This document shows, piece after piece, positions 13,185 through 20,404 of a stretch of 20,404 nt of DNA; within the stretch, counting starts at the first letter, position 1, and every line of letters begins with the position of its first letter. The notes below the pieces were generated by a model. That model was not told where the DNA came from. It saw only the letters and a program-made list of their open reading frames with translations, and did no database searches. A program made the translations under genes and the position numbers. Location of the stretch: positions 1 to 20,404 of the forward strand of contig CACZRY010000002.1 of NCBI GenBank assembly GCA_902783745.1. The letters are read 5' to 3'. The stretch is from an uncultured Erysipelotrichaceae bacterium. GTDB lineage: Bacteria > Bacillota_I > Bacilli_A > Acholeplasmatales > Anaeroplasmataceae.

Positions 13185-16101
13185 TTTTCTTAGCCTCCCT
13201 TTGCTTTAATGCTGCAAATAAAGAACGAAGTCTAATCTTTACAGCTCCAAGGTTAGTTATTTCATCAATCTTAATTTGTGTATAAATTTTACCATTAGAT
13301 TCTAAGATTAATTTACATTCATCTGTTGTAACTGCATCAAGTCCACATCCAAATGATACTAATTGAACTAAGTTCATATCATCTTGTGTTAGGCAGTATT
13401 TTGCAGCTGCATATAGTCTTGAATGATATGTCCATTGATTTAATACTCTAACTCTATATTTATCAATTAAATTAGAAATAGATTCTTCAGTGACAACATA
13501 AGCACCCATAGAAGCGATTAACTTATCAATACCATGGTTTACTTGTGGGTCAACATGGTATGGACGACCTGCAAGTACAATAATTGGCATATTTTTTTCT
13601 CTTGCACGCTTTATGTATTCTTGACCTTTTAATCTAATATCTTCTAGATGGTTACTATATTCAGCGAATGCTTTATCTGTTGCTTTATTAACCTCTTTTT
13701 GGCTAATGCCTTTAAAATGCTTAGATAAAATTTCTTTCATCTTAATCTTGAAGTGAGGAATATCATCTAATGATACGAAATCATAAATGAAGTCAATATC
13801 CTTTATTGCGTTAACATTATTAACAATGTTTTCTGGATAGTATGCAACAATAGGACAATTGTAGTGGTTGTCACCTTTTCCTTCATCAATGTTATATGTA
13901 ATACATGGATAGAAGATAGTCTTAAATCCTTCTAGTAAAAGCTTTTCTATATGACCATGAACTAATTTTGCAGGATAGCATACTGTATCTGATGGGATTG
14001 TATGCTGACCCATTGAATAGATCATCGCATTAGAGAATCCTGAATGCTTAGGATTGAAACCTAATTCTTTGAAGAATGTATACCAGAATGGCCATAATTC
14101 ATAATTATTTAAAACTAGTGGAATACCAATTTCTCCACGTGGAGCTTTTGGTACTGGTTGGTATTTAGAAAGCTTTGTTCTAATATATTCGTATAAGTTT
14201 TCTCCTTTTTGTTGTGCTTTTGCGCCTAATGGACGTTCACAACGGTTACCAGATATAAACTTATTTGGATTGTTTTTAAATGAGTTAATTGTTAATAGGC
14301 AGTGGTTATTACATAACTGGCAATTAACATTTTTAACATCATGTACAAATTCTTTTAATTCATCTTTTGTAATAGTAGTACTATTTTCTATTTTTAATGA
14401 TTTAGCGTATAATGCAGCACCATATGCACCCATAAGTCCTGCAATATTAGGACATACAACATTTAATCCTAATTCACGTTCAAACGCTCTTAATACTGCT
14501 TTATTTAAGAATGTACCACCTTGTACAACAATATGTTGTCCTAAAGCTTCTTTAGATGGAGTACGAATAACTTTATATAATGCATTCTTTACAACTGAAA
14601 TTGAAAGACCTGCAGAAATGTTATCGATTGTTGCACCATCCTTTTGAGCTTGTTTAACAGAAGAGTTCATGAATACTGTACATCTTGAACCTAAGTCAAC
14701 TGGCTTTGGTGCCATTAATGCGATTTCAGCAAAATCTTCTATTTTATATCCTAGTGCGTTTGCGAATGTTTGTAAGAAAGAACCACAACCAGAAGAACAA
14801 GCTTCATTTAAGAAGATATTTGATATTGCATGGTTTTCAACCTTAAAGCATTTAATATCTTGTCCACCAATATCGATAATGAAATCAACATTTGGCATGA
14901 ATTTTTCTGCAGCCATATAGTGAGCCATAGTTTCAACTAATCCACCATCTAGCTTAAATGCGTTTTTAGCAAGTTCTTCACCATAACCAGTAGAAGCAGA
15001 TGCTTTAATCTTAAGGTTAGGATATTTTTCATATAATGATGTAAATATATCTTTTATAACTGAAACAGGGTTACCTTTGTTTTGATTATAAGATTCAAAA
15101 CGAATATTACCATCTTCATCAATAAGAACAAATTTTAGGGTAGTTGAACCTGAATCAATACCTAAATATAGAGGTCCATCATATCCATCAAGTGGATATG
15201 TTTCAACTCTATCTTTTGCATGTCTATCTAAGAATTCTTGATAATCCTCTTTTGATGCAAATAATGGTTCATTATATGCATATGTTGCTTTATTTGTAAA
15301 ATTAACTAAATCTGTAATTGTTTTTGAAACTGAAATTTCTTCTGATGCACAAAAAGCAGCACCTAAAGAAACATAATATAATGAATTATCAGGGCAAATA
15401 CCATCTGTTTTTAATACTTTATCAAATGCGTCTTTAAGTTCTGATAAGAATGTTAAAGGTCCACCTAAATAAGCAACCTTGCCCTTAATTTCTCTTCCTT
15501 GTGCAAGTCCACCGATTGTTTGGTTAACTACTGCATAGAATATAGATGCTGCAATATCTGATTTTGAAGCACCTTGATTTAAAAGAGGTTGAACATCTGT
15601 TTTTGCGAATACTCCACACCTTGATGCGATAGGATATGTCTTTTGATGTGCAGATGCTAATTTATTTATTTCTGTAATGTCAACATTTAATAATGTAGCC
15701 ATTTGATCTATGAATGCACCTGTACCACCAGCACAAGAACCATTCATTCTAACTTCTAGTCCATCTGTTAAGAAAAGAATTTTTGCATCCTCTCCACCAA
15801 GTTCAATAATACAATCTGTACCAGGGATTAATTTATTTGCAGCAATACGTGTTGCATAAACCTCTTGTACGAATTGTAGATTGCATCCATCAGCAATACC
15901 CATACCTGCAGAGCCTGAAATAGCAAATAATACTTTATCACCAATAATGCTATTTCCTTTTAAATAGCTTAGCTTTTCAACCATTTTATCTCTAATATGA
16001 GAATAATGACGTTGATAATCTTTATATATAATGTTTTCATTTTCATCTAATACTACACATTTTATAGTAGTAGATCCAATGTCTAAGCCTACCTTTAACA
16101 T
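13171..16101 (-). CDS. Acyl-CoA dehydratase activase-related protein: two BadF/BcrA-type ATPase domains plus DUF2229
   Basis: 976 residues. ATPase domain 1 (1 to about 255) starts VGLDIGSTTIK and has LGGEDAK (101-107) and GSCAGGTGAF (121-130). Domain 2 (about 311-565) starts LGIDSGSTTLK and has DIGGQDIK (410-417) and NEACSSGCGSF (432-442). C123/C162 and C435/C474 fit the cluster cysteines of HgdC-type activators, which use ATP to energise an electron from an iron-sulfur cluster. A Cys block NCQLCNNHC (593-601) and C621 follow, then the DUF2229-like part (about 655 onward; PSDTVCYPAKLVHGH, GRPYHVDPQVNHGID, SFGCGLDA). ATG 16101 has a perfect AAGGAGG 6 nt upstream. In relatives this is fused to the 444-residue partner downstream. 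The substrate and physiological role are unknown. Confidence 0.88.
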   Translation of the reverse strand: MLKVGLDIGSTTIKCVVLDENENIIYKDYQRHYSHIRDKMVEKLSYLKGNSIIGDKVLFAISGSAGMGIADGCNLQFVQEVYATRIAANKLIPGTDCIIELGGEDAKILFLTDGLEVRMNGSCAGGTGAFIDQMATLLNVDITEINKLASAHQKTYPIASRCGVFAKTDVQPLLNQGASKSDIAASIFYAVVNQTIGGLAQGREIKGKVAYLGGPLTFLSELKDAFDKVLKTDGICPDNSLYYVSLGAAFCASEEISVSKTITDLVNFTNKATYAYNEPLFASKEDYQEFLDRHAKDRVETYPLDGYDGPLYLGIDSGSTTLKFVLIDEDGNIRFESYNQNKGNPVSVIKDIFTSLYEKYPNLKIKASASTGYGEELAKNAFKLDGGLVETMAHYMAAEKFMPNVDFIIDIGGQDIKCFKVENHAISNIFLNEACSSGCGSFLQTFANALGYKIEDFAEIALMAPKPVDLGSRCTVFMNSSVKQAQKDGATIDNISAGLSISVVKNALYKVIRTPSKEALGQHIVVQGGTFLNKAVLRAFERELGLNVVCPNIAGLMGAYGAALYAKSLKIENSTTITKDELKEFVHDVKNVNCQLCNNHCLLTINSFKNNPNKFISGNRCERPLGAKAQQKGENLYEYIRTKLSKYQPVPKAPRGEIGIPLVLNNYELWPFWYTFFKELGFNPKHSGFSNAMIYSMGQHTIPSDTVCYPAKLVHGHIEKLLLEGFKTIFYPCITYNIDEGKGDNHYNCPIVAYYPENIVNNVNAIKDIDFIYDFVSLDDIPHFKIKMKEILSKHFKGISQKEVNKATDKAFAEYSNHLEDIRLKGQEYIKRAREKNMPIIVLAGRPYHVDPQVNHGIDKLIASMGAYVVTEESISNLIDKYRVRVLNQWTYHSRLYAAAKYCLTQDDMNLVQLVSFGCGLDAVTTDECKLILESNGKIYTQIKIDEITNLGAVKIRLRSLFAALKQREAKKNAGK
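13194..13199 (-). promoter_or_regulatory. Ribosome site inside the upstream gene that defines the split
   Basis: GGGAGG (13199-13194) lies 9 nt before ATG 13184, within the last codons of the 976-residue gene. It shows that the downstream gene is started independently and not reached by frameshifting. Confidence 0.75.
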
Positions 16102-16131
16102 AAAAAACCTCCTTAAAAGTACGTATTAATT

Positions 16132-16160
16132 ATTATATTGATAATGTATTAATTTGTCAA
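16132..16160 (-). promoter_or_regulatory. Perfect-consensus promoter of the activase-like operon
   Basis: TTGACA (16160-16155), exactly 17 nt, TATAAT (16137-16132), on the minus strand, with a start point near 16125 and the ribosome site just after it. A 12/12 match suggests strong basal activity that is probably restrained by a regulator. The 9-bp direct repeat GTATTAATT occurs at 16123-16131 and 16146-16154, flanking the -10 box. Confidence 0.88.
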
Positions 16161-16218
16161 TGAAAACAGACTCAAAAACACTAATTTTTGTTATTAATTC
16201 TTACTAATTTAATGATGG

Positions 16219-16236
16219 TTTGTAATATGTTACAAA
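16219..16236. promoter_or_regulatory. Inverted repeat 1, candidate operator
   Basis: TTTGTAATATGTTACAAA has perfect 7-bp half-sites with a 4-bp centre, about 102 bp upstream of the minus-strand start point and about 141 bp upstream of the plus-strand one. The half-site TTGTAA is shared with inverted repeat 2. Confidence 0.5.
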
Positions 16237-16262
16237 TTCTGAATAGAAATTGAATTGCATTA

Positions 16263-16280
16263 TTGTAAAAACCTTTACAA
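16263..16280. promoter_or_regulatory. Inverted repeat 2, candidate operator
   Basis: TTGTAAAAACCTTTACAA has perfect 7-bp half-sites and a 4-bp centre. Read as TGTAA-N6-TTACA it has the spacing of Crp/Fnr sites (TGTGA-N6-TCACA); read as 7-4-7 it resembles Rex sites. Its centre is 44 bp from that of repeat 1, close to four helical turns. Confidence 0.5.
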
Positions 16281-16287
16281 AAAAATA

Positions 16288-16306
16288 CCATTATTTATAA
16301 TAATGG
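16288..16306. repeat. Inverted repeat 3
   Basis: CCATTATTTATAATAATGG has 8-bp perfect arms and a 3-bp centre. There is no T-run on either side, so a terminator is unlikely. It may be another operator upstream of the lipoprotein gene (centre about 72 bp before its start point). Confidence 0.4.
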
Positions 16307-16333
16307 GTGAATAAACTGTGCCGAATTTAATTA

Positions 16334-16362
16334 TTGTATATTAAACTAAATTAATGTATAAT
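16334..16362 (+). promoter_or_regulatory. Promoter of the lipoprotein gene
   Basis: TTGTAT (16334-16339), a 17-nt spacer and a consensus TATAAT (16357-16362) lie 54 nt before the ATG, with GAGGT at 16405-16409 as ribosome site. Confidence 0.65.
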
Positions 16363-16416
16363 TATTTTGATTTATAGGCATTTTTCGCCAAAAAGTAATT
16401 AGTAGAGGTAATAACA

Positions 16417-18024
16417 ATGAACAAGCTAAAAGCATTATTCTCAATTGTTACTGCTTTTGTTGTAGCATTAGTAGCATTGACATTAACATCATGCTCATCA
16501 TCATCTGGATTAAAGGCTAGTGATGTTTCAATGAGACCTAGTGTAACTGCATCAACAGTAACATTAACTATAACAATTAGTAATAATGACAATATTAAGT
16601 CAGGTGCAGCTGTACCTTATGTTTATGAGTATGTATACGATTCAGATAGCGATGAATACGTTGCATCAACAAACAAGAAGAAGGAAGTAACATTTTCTAA
16701 TAATGTTTATACTTCAGCTACTTTAAAGTTTGAAGGTCTAGAAGCAGCAACTGAATATAGATATGTATTTAAGGTAACTTATAATTCATTTGAAGAAGAA
16801 ATTACTTCAATTGATGTTACAACTAAGGCAAATTCAACTGAAGGTGATTCATCTGAAATCTTAACTGCTCAAGATTTCTTAAGCATTTATGATGATAGCA
16901 AGGGAAGCTTCGTATTAGGTGCTGATATCGATTTTGAAGCTGAAGGCGTTTCTTTATCAGGTGTTACAAAGTTTAGTGAATCAAATCCATTTGAAGGTAC
17001 ATTCAATGGTAATGGACATGTAATTAAGAATTTCACATTAGATGCATCAACTTATATGGGATTATTTAATTATTGCAATGGTGCAACAATTAAGGACTTA
17101 TCAATTGAAAATGCAACTATCGATTTAGCAACAGGTCGTTCAACAACTTATGCTGGTGCAATTGCAGGTAAGGCATTAAATTCAACAATTTCAAATGTTA
17201 CAGTAAATGGTGTTGATATTTTAATCGCTGGTAACTCAACTGCTAATCTATATTTAGGTGGTGCATTTGGTATTGTTGATACTTGTGCAGTTTCTAATGT
17301 TAACTTAGATTCTGTTGAAATCGAAGTAACTCAATGTAGATTAAATGTTTATATGGGATTATTCGCTGGTCAAATTGCTGGTGGTTTATATAACGATAAT
17401 GAATATATGATTAAAGATTCAAGTGCAATTGGTAGCTTAATCTCAACTTTATATTACACTTCAACATCTAAATCAACAGTTGGCTCATTATTCTTAGGTG
17501 GATTTGCTGGAGATATTTCATCAAATGGTTTAATTACAGATTCTTTTGCAGATTCTAATATAACTATTTATAAGTCAAATTCATCAAATGGTTATGTAAA
17601 TATTCAAATCGGCGGATTTGTTGGTGCTATGCAAAATGGTAATGTTACAAAGTGTGCAGCAATAACACAAATGGATATTAACGCTGGTGTTATTGATGAT
17701 CCAGAGGCAGAAAATGATTTTTCTGATGTTAAATTAGCATTAGATGATTATAAGGTATATATTGGTGGATTCATCGGACTTGCAACTGACCCTTATGCTC
17801 AGCTAACTAATTCATATGTATTATTCAAAAATGAAAATAAATTTAATGCAAAAGAAAATTCAAAGACAATAATTGATAATTTTGCAGCATCTAATTGCTA
17901 TAGCGATGGCGATGAAAGATTTAATAATTGTGCTAACACAAATGATAAAACAACTTATAATGAAGTATTTGGTGATGATTCAAGTATTTATCAGTATTTG
18001 TTAGATAATCAATATTTTGAATAA
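16417..18024 (+). CDS. Surface lipoprotein with a fibronectin-like domain and GLUG repeats
   Basis: 535 residues with a lipoprotein signal: KLK, a hydrophobic stretch (7-22) and the lipobox LTSC with Cys26 as the lipid site, then a Ser-rich linker. Residues about 36-137 look like a fibronectin type III-type beta-sandwich (ATLKFEGLEAATEYRYVFKV). From about 145 on, GLUG-like beta-helix repeats occur: FEGTFNGNGHVIKNFTL, YMGLFNYCNGATIKDLSIENATI, TYAGAIAGKALNSTISNVTV, LYLGGAFGIVDTCAVSNVNL, and later SLFLGGFAGDIS and VNIQIGGFVGAM. Such proteins are anchored to the outer membrane face and often act in adhesion or binding of surface polymers. ATG 16417 has GAGGT 7 nt upstream. It is divergent from the activase-like operon and shares its control region, but no functional link is evident. 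Confidence 0.85.
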   Translation: MNKLKALFSIVTAFVVALVALTLTSCSSSSGLKASDVSMRPSVTASTVTLTITISNNDNIKSGAAVPYVYEYVYDSDSDEYVASTNKKKEVTFSNNVYTSATLKFEGLEAATEYRYVFKVTYNSFEEEITSIDVTTKANSTEGDSSEILTAQDFLSIYDDSKGSFVLGADIDFEAEGVSLSGVTKFSESNPFEGTFNGNGHVIKNFTLDASTYMGLFNYCNGATIKDLSIENATIDLATGRSTTYAGAIAGKALNSTISNVTVNGVDILIAGNSTANLYLGGAFGIVDTCAVSNVNLDSVEIEVTQCRLNVYMGLFAGQIAGGLYNDNEYMIKDSSAIGSLISTLYYTSTSKSTVGSLFLGGFAGDISSNGLITDSFADSNITIYKSNSSNGYVNIQIGGFVGAMQNGNVTKCAAITQMDINAGVIDDPEAENDFSDVKLALDDYKVYIGGFIGLATDPYAQLTNSYVLFKNENKFNAKENSKTIIDNFAASNCYSDGDERFNNCANTNDKTTYNEVFGDDSSIYQYLLDNQYFE

Positions 18025-18040
18025 TTGTATTTTTAAAGAG

Positions 18041-18064
18041 AATAGAGCCTAGCGCTCTATTTTT
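18041..18064 (+). terminator. Intrinsic terminator after the lipoprotein gene
   Basis: ATAGAGC (18042-18048) pairs with GCTCTAT (18054-18060) around a 5-nt loop, followed by TTTT. It lies only 21 bp before cysS. I see no good promoter between it and cysS, so cysS may rely on partial read-through or a promoter I cannot recognise. Confidence 0.75.
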
Positions 18065-18085
18065 GTTAATAAGGGAGGTATTAAT

Positions 18086-19414
18086 ATGGCTTTAAGATTT
18101 TATAATTCATTAACAAATAAAGTAGAAGAATTTATTCCACAAAATGGTAAGAAGGTAAATATGTATGTTTGTGGACCTACAGTATATAACTATATTCATA
18201 TCGGAAACGCAAGACCTGTAATATTTTATGATATGATGAAGCGTTATTTAGAATTCTTAGGATATGAAGTAACATACGCATCAAATATTACAGATGTTGA
18301 CGATAAGATTATTAATAAGGCTATAGAACAAGGTAAGACTGAAGAAGAAATTGCTAAATTCTATGAAGAACAATATTGGAAAGCTGTTGAAATGGTTGGT
18401 TCAAGAAAACCAGATCTTATTCCTCATGCAACTGCATATATTCCTGAAATGATTAGTTTCATTAATGATTTAATTAAAGATGGATACGCATATGGTAATG
18501 ATGGAGATGTGTTCTTTAGAGTTGGTAAGATTAAGGATTATGGATGCTTATCAAACCAAGTATCTGATGATTTAGAGTCAGGCGCAAGAATTGCAGTAAA
18601 TGACAAAAAAGAATCACCATTAGATTTCGCATTATGGAAGAAAACAGATAAAGGTATTAAATGGGATTCACCTTTTGGTGCAGGTAGACCTGGTTGGCAT
18701 ACAGAATGTGTATGTATGAATCATAAGCTATTTGGTGAGGTTATTGATATTCACGGTGGTGGAATGGATTTAAAATTCCCACACCATGAAAATGAAATTG
18801 CACAAAGTGAAGCTAAATATCATAACCATCTTGCAAAATATTGGTTACACGTTGGTAGATTAGACTTACAAGGTGAAAAGATGAGTAAATCCTTAGGTAA
18901 TGTTATTTTTGTTAAGGATTTAGAATCTAAGAAGGATGGAATGATTTTACGTTCATTAATCTTATTCTCACCATATCGTTCAATTATAAGCTATTCAGCT
19001 GAATTAAAAGAACAATATGCAAAGGAATATGATAAGTGGCAACGTGCATATAAACAAGCCCTATATACATTACAATATAATGATATTAAGGGTAGTATGA
19101 TTAATGAATCTGAAATAAATAAATTTAAGGAATTTATGGATGATGATTTTAATGTACAAAATGTATTAACACTAATTACTGATATAGTAAAAGAAATAAA
19201 TGTATATACAAGAAGCAAAGATTATGATAATCTTTTATTAGAAGTAAATACTTTTAAGAAAATTTTAGATGTATTAGGAATTAATTTATTTATAGAAGAA
19301 ATGAATGAAGAACAGCTTAAGTGCTATAAGGATTGGCAAGATGCAAGAACTAATAAGGATTTTGCAAAAGCAGATATCTATAGAGCAAAGCTTTTAGAGT
19401 GGAACATATTATAA
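18086..19414 (+). CDS. cysS: Cysteinyl-tRNA synthetase
   Basis: 442 residues of a class I aminoacyl-tRNA synthetase that charges tRNA-Cys with cysteine. Visible signatures are MYVCGPTVYNYIHIGNARPV (Cys29, a zinc ligand; HIGN at 38-41), SNITDVDDKI, GWHTECVCMN (second zinc Cys), DIHGGGMDLKFPHHENEIAQSEA (zinc His/Glu region) and KMSKSLGN (265-272). The C-terminal region (DIYRAKLLEWNIL) is typical of the family. AAGGGAGGT (18071-18079) is an excellent ribosome site. It overlaps mrnC by one base (TAATG). The length is slightly short compared with the usual 460-470 residues, with no motif missing. Confidence 0.97.
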   Translation: MALRFYNSLTNKVEEFIPQNGKKVNMYVCGPTVYNYIHIGNARPVIFYDMMKRYLEFLGYEVTYASNITDVDDKIINKAIEQGKTEEEIAKFYEEQYWKAVEMVGSRKPDLIPHATAYIPEMISFINDLIKDGYAYGNDGDVFFRVGKIKDYGCLSNQVSDDLESGARIAVNDKKESPLDFALWKKTDKGIKWDSPFGAGRPGWHTECVCMNHKLFGEVIDIHGGGMDLKFPHHENEIAQSEAKYHNHLAKYWLHVGRLDLQGEKMSKSLGNVIFVKDLESKKDGMILRSLILFSPYRSIISYSAELKEQYAKEYDKWQRAYKQALYTLQYNDIKGSMINESEINKFKEFMDDDFNVQNVLTLITDIVKEINVYTRSKDYDNLLLEVNTFKKILDVLGINLFIEEMNEEQLKCYKDWQDARTNKDFAKADIYRAKLLEWNIL

Positions 19415-19806
19415 TGAATATTAATTTAATGAACGGAATGTCTTTAGCATATATGGGAGATGCTGTATATGAAATTGAAGTAAGACGTTATTTTATAGAA
19501 AAAGGCAACACAAATGTTAATAATCTTCACAAGCTTGTAACTAAATATACAAGTGGTAAATCACAAGCATATTTAATTACACAAATGCTAAATAAGGGTA
19601 TTCTTTTACCTGATGAGGAAGAAGCATTCCGTCATGGTAGAAATAGTCATGTTTCTTCAAGAAGAAAGAATATTGATATTCAAACATATCTTTTAGCAAC
19701 AGGCTTTGAAGCAGTTTTTGGTTATCTATATTTCAAAGAAAAGAAAGATAGAATAAATGAGTTAATTAATTATATTTTTAGTGTAGGTGAGATTCCAAAT
19801 GAGTAA
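19414..19806 (+). CDS. mrnC: Mini-ribonuclease III
   Basis: 130 residues with the RNase III-type catalytic domain but no double-stranded RNA-binding domain. The signature is NGMSLAYMGDAVYEIEVRRYFI (5-26), with the acidic Asp in MGDAVYE, then HKLVTKYTSGKSQA and FRHGRNSHVSSRRKNIDIQTYLLATGFEAVFGYLY. MrnC matures 23S rRNA ends in Firmicutes and commonly follows cysS. ATG 19414 overlaps the cysS stop; a GTG at 19399 in the same frame is rejected because it would extend into cysS without benefit. GAGTGG (19397-19402) can act as ribosome site. It overlaps the next gene by 8 nt. Confidence 0.95.
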   Translation: MNINLMNGMSLAYMGDAVYEIEVRRYFIEKGNTNVNNLHKLVTKYTSGKSQAYLITQMLNKGILLPDEEEAFRHGRNSHVSSRRKNIDIQTYLLATGFEAVFGYLYFKEKKDRINELINYIFSVGEIPNE

Positions 19807-20404
19807 CAAAGATGATATCGAATTAAAATCAAATGAATACACCAAAGAAGAATTAGAAGAAGCTCAGGCTGAAATTGAAAAGAAATCAATTTCAGAAGAT
19901 TTACGTGCTGATGGATATGAAGAAAATGATAATGATGAAGAAAACAATACCATCATTACAGGTGAGGTTACAATAGAAGCTAGAATTGCTCAAAAAAGAG
20001 CGGAAAGAAAACGCTCAAAAGAAGAGAGAATAGAAGCTAAGAAAAGAAGTAAAAAGATTAAGAAATCAAAAAAATATTTAAAGCATCATAAGGTTAATGT
20101 AAAAAGATATGATACAGACCCAGAAAATGGTTTGCCTACTGATGTTGTAAATGAAAGAGAACTTGAAGGCTTAACTAATACTATTGTAAGAAAGACATCT
20201 AAGTCTATTGGTAAGATTATTTTTAGTAATGTATTTACATTCTTTAATATGCTTATTTTATTAATTGCTGTTGCGTTAATAACAGTAGGTATTATGTATA
20301 AGAATTTCCATACATTTACTGATTTAGTATTCTTCTTAATCGTTATAGTTAATACTATAATTGGTATTATCCAAGAAATTAACGCAAAGAATACAATTGA
20401 TAAA
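19799..20404 (+). CDS. Cation-transporting P-type ATPase, N-terminal part (runs off the window)
   Basis: 202 codons are visible from ATG 19799, with AGGTGAG upstream. Residues about 104-145 match the N-terminal actuator region of P2/P3-type ATPases (RYDTDPENGLPTDVVNERELEGLTN, then KSIGKIIFSNVFTFFN). Two membrane helices follow (about 147-165 and 172-192), then IIGIIQEINAKNTIDK, the conserved segment after helix 2. The phosphorylation motif DKTG and ATP site lie beyond the window. The first 100 residues are unusual: about 1-50 acidic (Asp/Glu-rich) and about 62-100 strongly basic (KKRSKKIKKSKK). The ion cannot be told from this part. It is co-transcribed with cysS and mrnC by overlap. Confidence 0.87.
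   Translation, partial: MSNKDDIELKSNEYTKEELEEAQAEIEKKSISEDLRADGYEENDNDEENNTIITGEVTIEARIAQKRAERKRSKEERIEAKKRSKKIKKSKKYLKHHKVNVKRYDTDPENGLPTDVVNERELEGLTNTIVRKTSKSIGKIIFSNVFTFFNMLILLIAVALITVGIMYKNFHTFTDLVFFLIVIVNTIIGIIQEINAKNTIDK

Noticed and set aside
13171..13200. Programmed frameshift joining the 976- and 444-residue frames
   Set aside because: The second frame needs a +1 shift, there is no classical +1 signal, and an independent GGGAGG plus ATG explains its translation.
14270..14920. Plus-strand open frames of 125 and 83 codons
   Set aside because: They are antisense to the conserved ATPase domains of the 976-residue protein and have no ribosome sites.
16263..16280. CcpA cre box
   Set aside because: The centre is AAACCT and the site is 16-18 bp, whereas cre needs a 14-bp site with a central CG.
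16288..16306. Terminator at CCATTATT/AATAATGG
   Set aside because: No T-run on either strand and no gene ends there; treated as a possible operator.
16362..16592. Minus-strand 76-codon frame over the lipoprotein start
   Set aside because: It is the antisense of a signal-peptide region, which naturally reads as hydrophobic, and has no ribosome site.
1..20404. CRISPR array, tRNA or rRNA genes
   Set aside because: No regularly spaced direct repeats, cloverleaf sequences or conserved rRNA segments were seen in the intergenic regions.

Overview
The window looks like a chromosomal segment of a very AT-rich, low-GC Firmicute, probably an uncultured gut Bacilli/Erysipelotrichia-like lineage. The reasons are strong GGAGG-type ribosome sites, sigma-A-like promoters (one is a perfect TTGACA-17-TATAAT), U-tailed intrinsic terminators and the family content. 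TGA is used as a stop (for example the ATGA overlap at 3775-3778), so this is the standard bacterial code and not the Mycoplasma code. The exact taxon is an inference.

Region 1 (1-8920) is a surface-polysaccharide locus. A Wzx-type flippase (partial, minus strand) is divergent from a Wzy/WaaL-type polymerase. A terminator and a new promoter follow, then three GT-B glycosyltransferases (2645-5949) in one operon. After another terminator/promoter pair comes a three-gene operon (6080-8892) encoding the complete route from sedoheptulose-7-phosphate to GDP-D-glycero-alpha-D-manno-heptose: HddA kinase, GmhA isomerase, and one polypeptide fusing HddC guanylyltransferase to GmhB phosphatase. Together these genes would make, assemble and export a heptose-containing glycan.

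Region 2 (8921-10748) holds two single-gene units: an unrecognised helical cytosolic protein, and a Cys-rich CbrC/UPF0167-family protein preceded by a well-formed class I cyclic-di-GMP riboswitch. The riboswitch terminator shares bases with the aptamer, which predicts a ligand-ON switch.

Region 3 (10749-11203) has no convincing gene. It holds a locally GC-rich structured stretch, a series of four hairpins behind a TTGACA promoter-like box that ends in a strong terminator, and a sequence resembling an IS3/IS150-type terminal repeat 5 bp from the stop codon of the next gene. This is the least explained part of the window.

Region 4 (11204-16101, minus strand) is a tightly coupled operon. It has a double BadF-type ATPase-DUF2229 protein (976 aa), an HgdB-like 2-hydroxyacyl-CoA dehydratase-related protein (444 aa) and a Crp/Fnr regulator. 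The first two are usually one polypeptide of about 1,400 residues and are split here at a domain boundary. The divergent control region (16102-16416) has three near-perfect inverted repeats; two share TTGTAA half-sites and could be operators.

Region 5 (16417-20404, plus strand) has a large GLUG-repeat lipoprotein, then cysS, mrnC (mini-RNase III) and the start of a cation P-type ATPase with an unusual charge-segregated N-terminal extension. No tRNA, rRNA, CRISPR array or intact transposase was seen.
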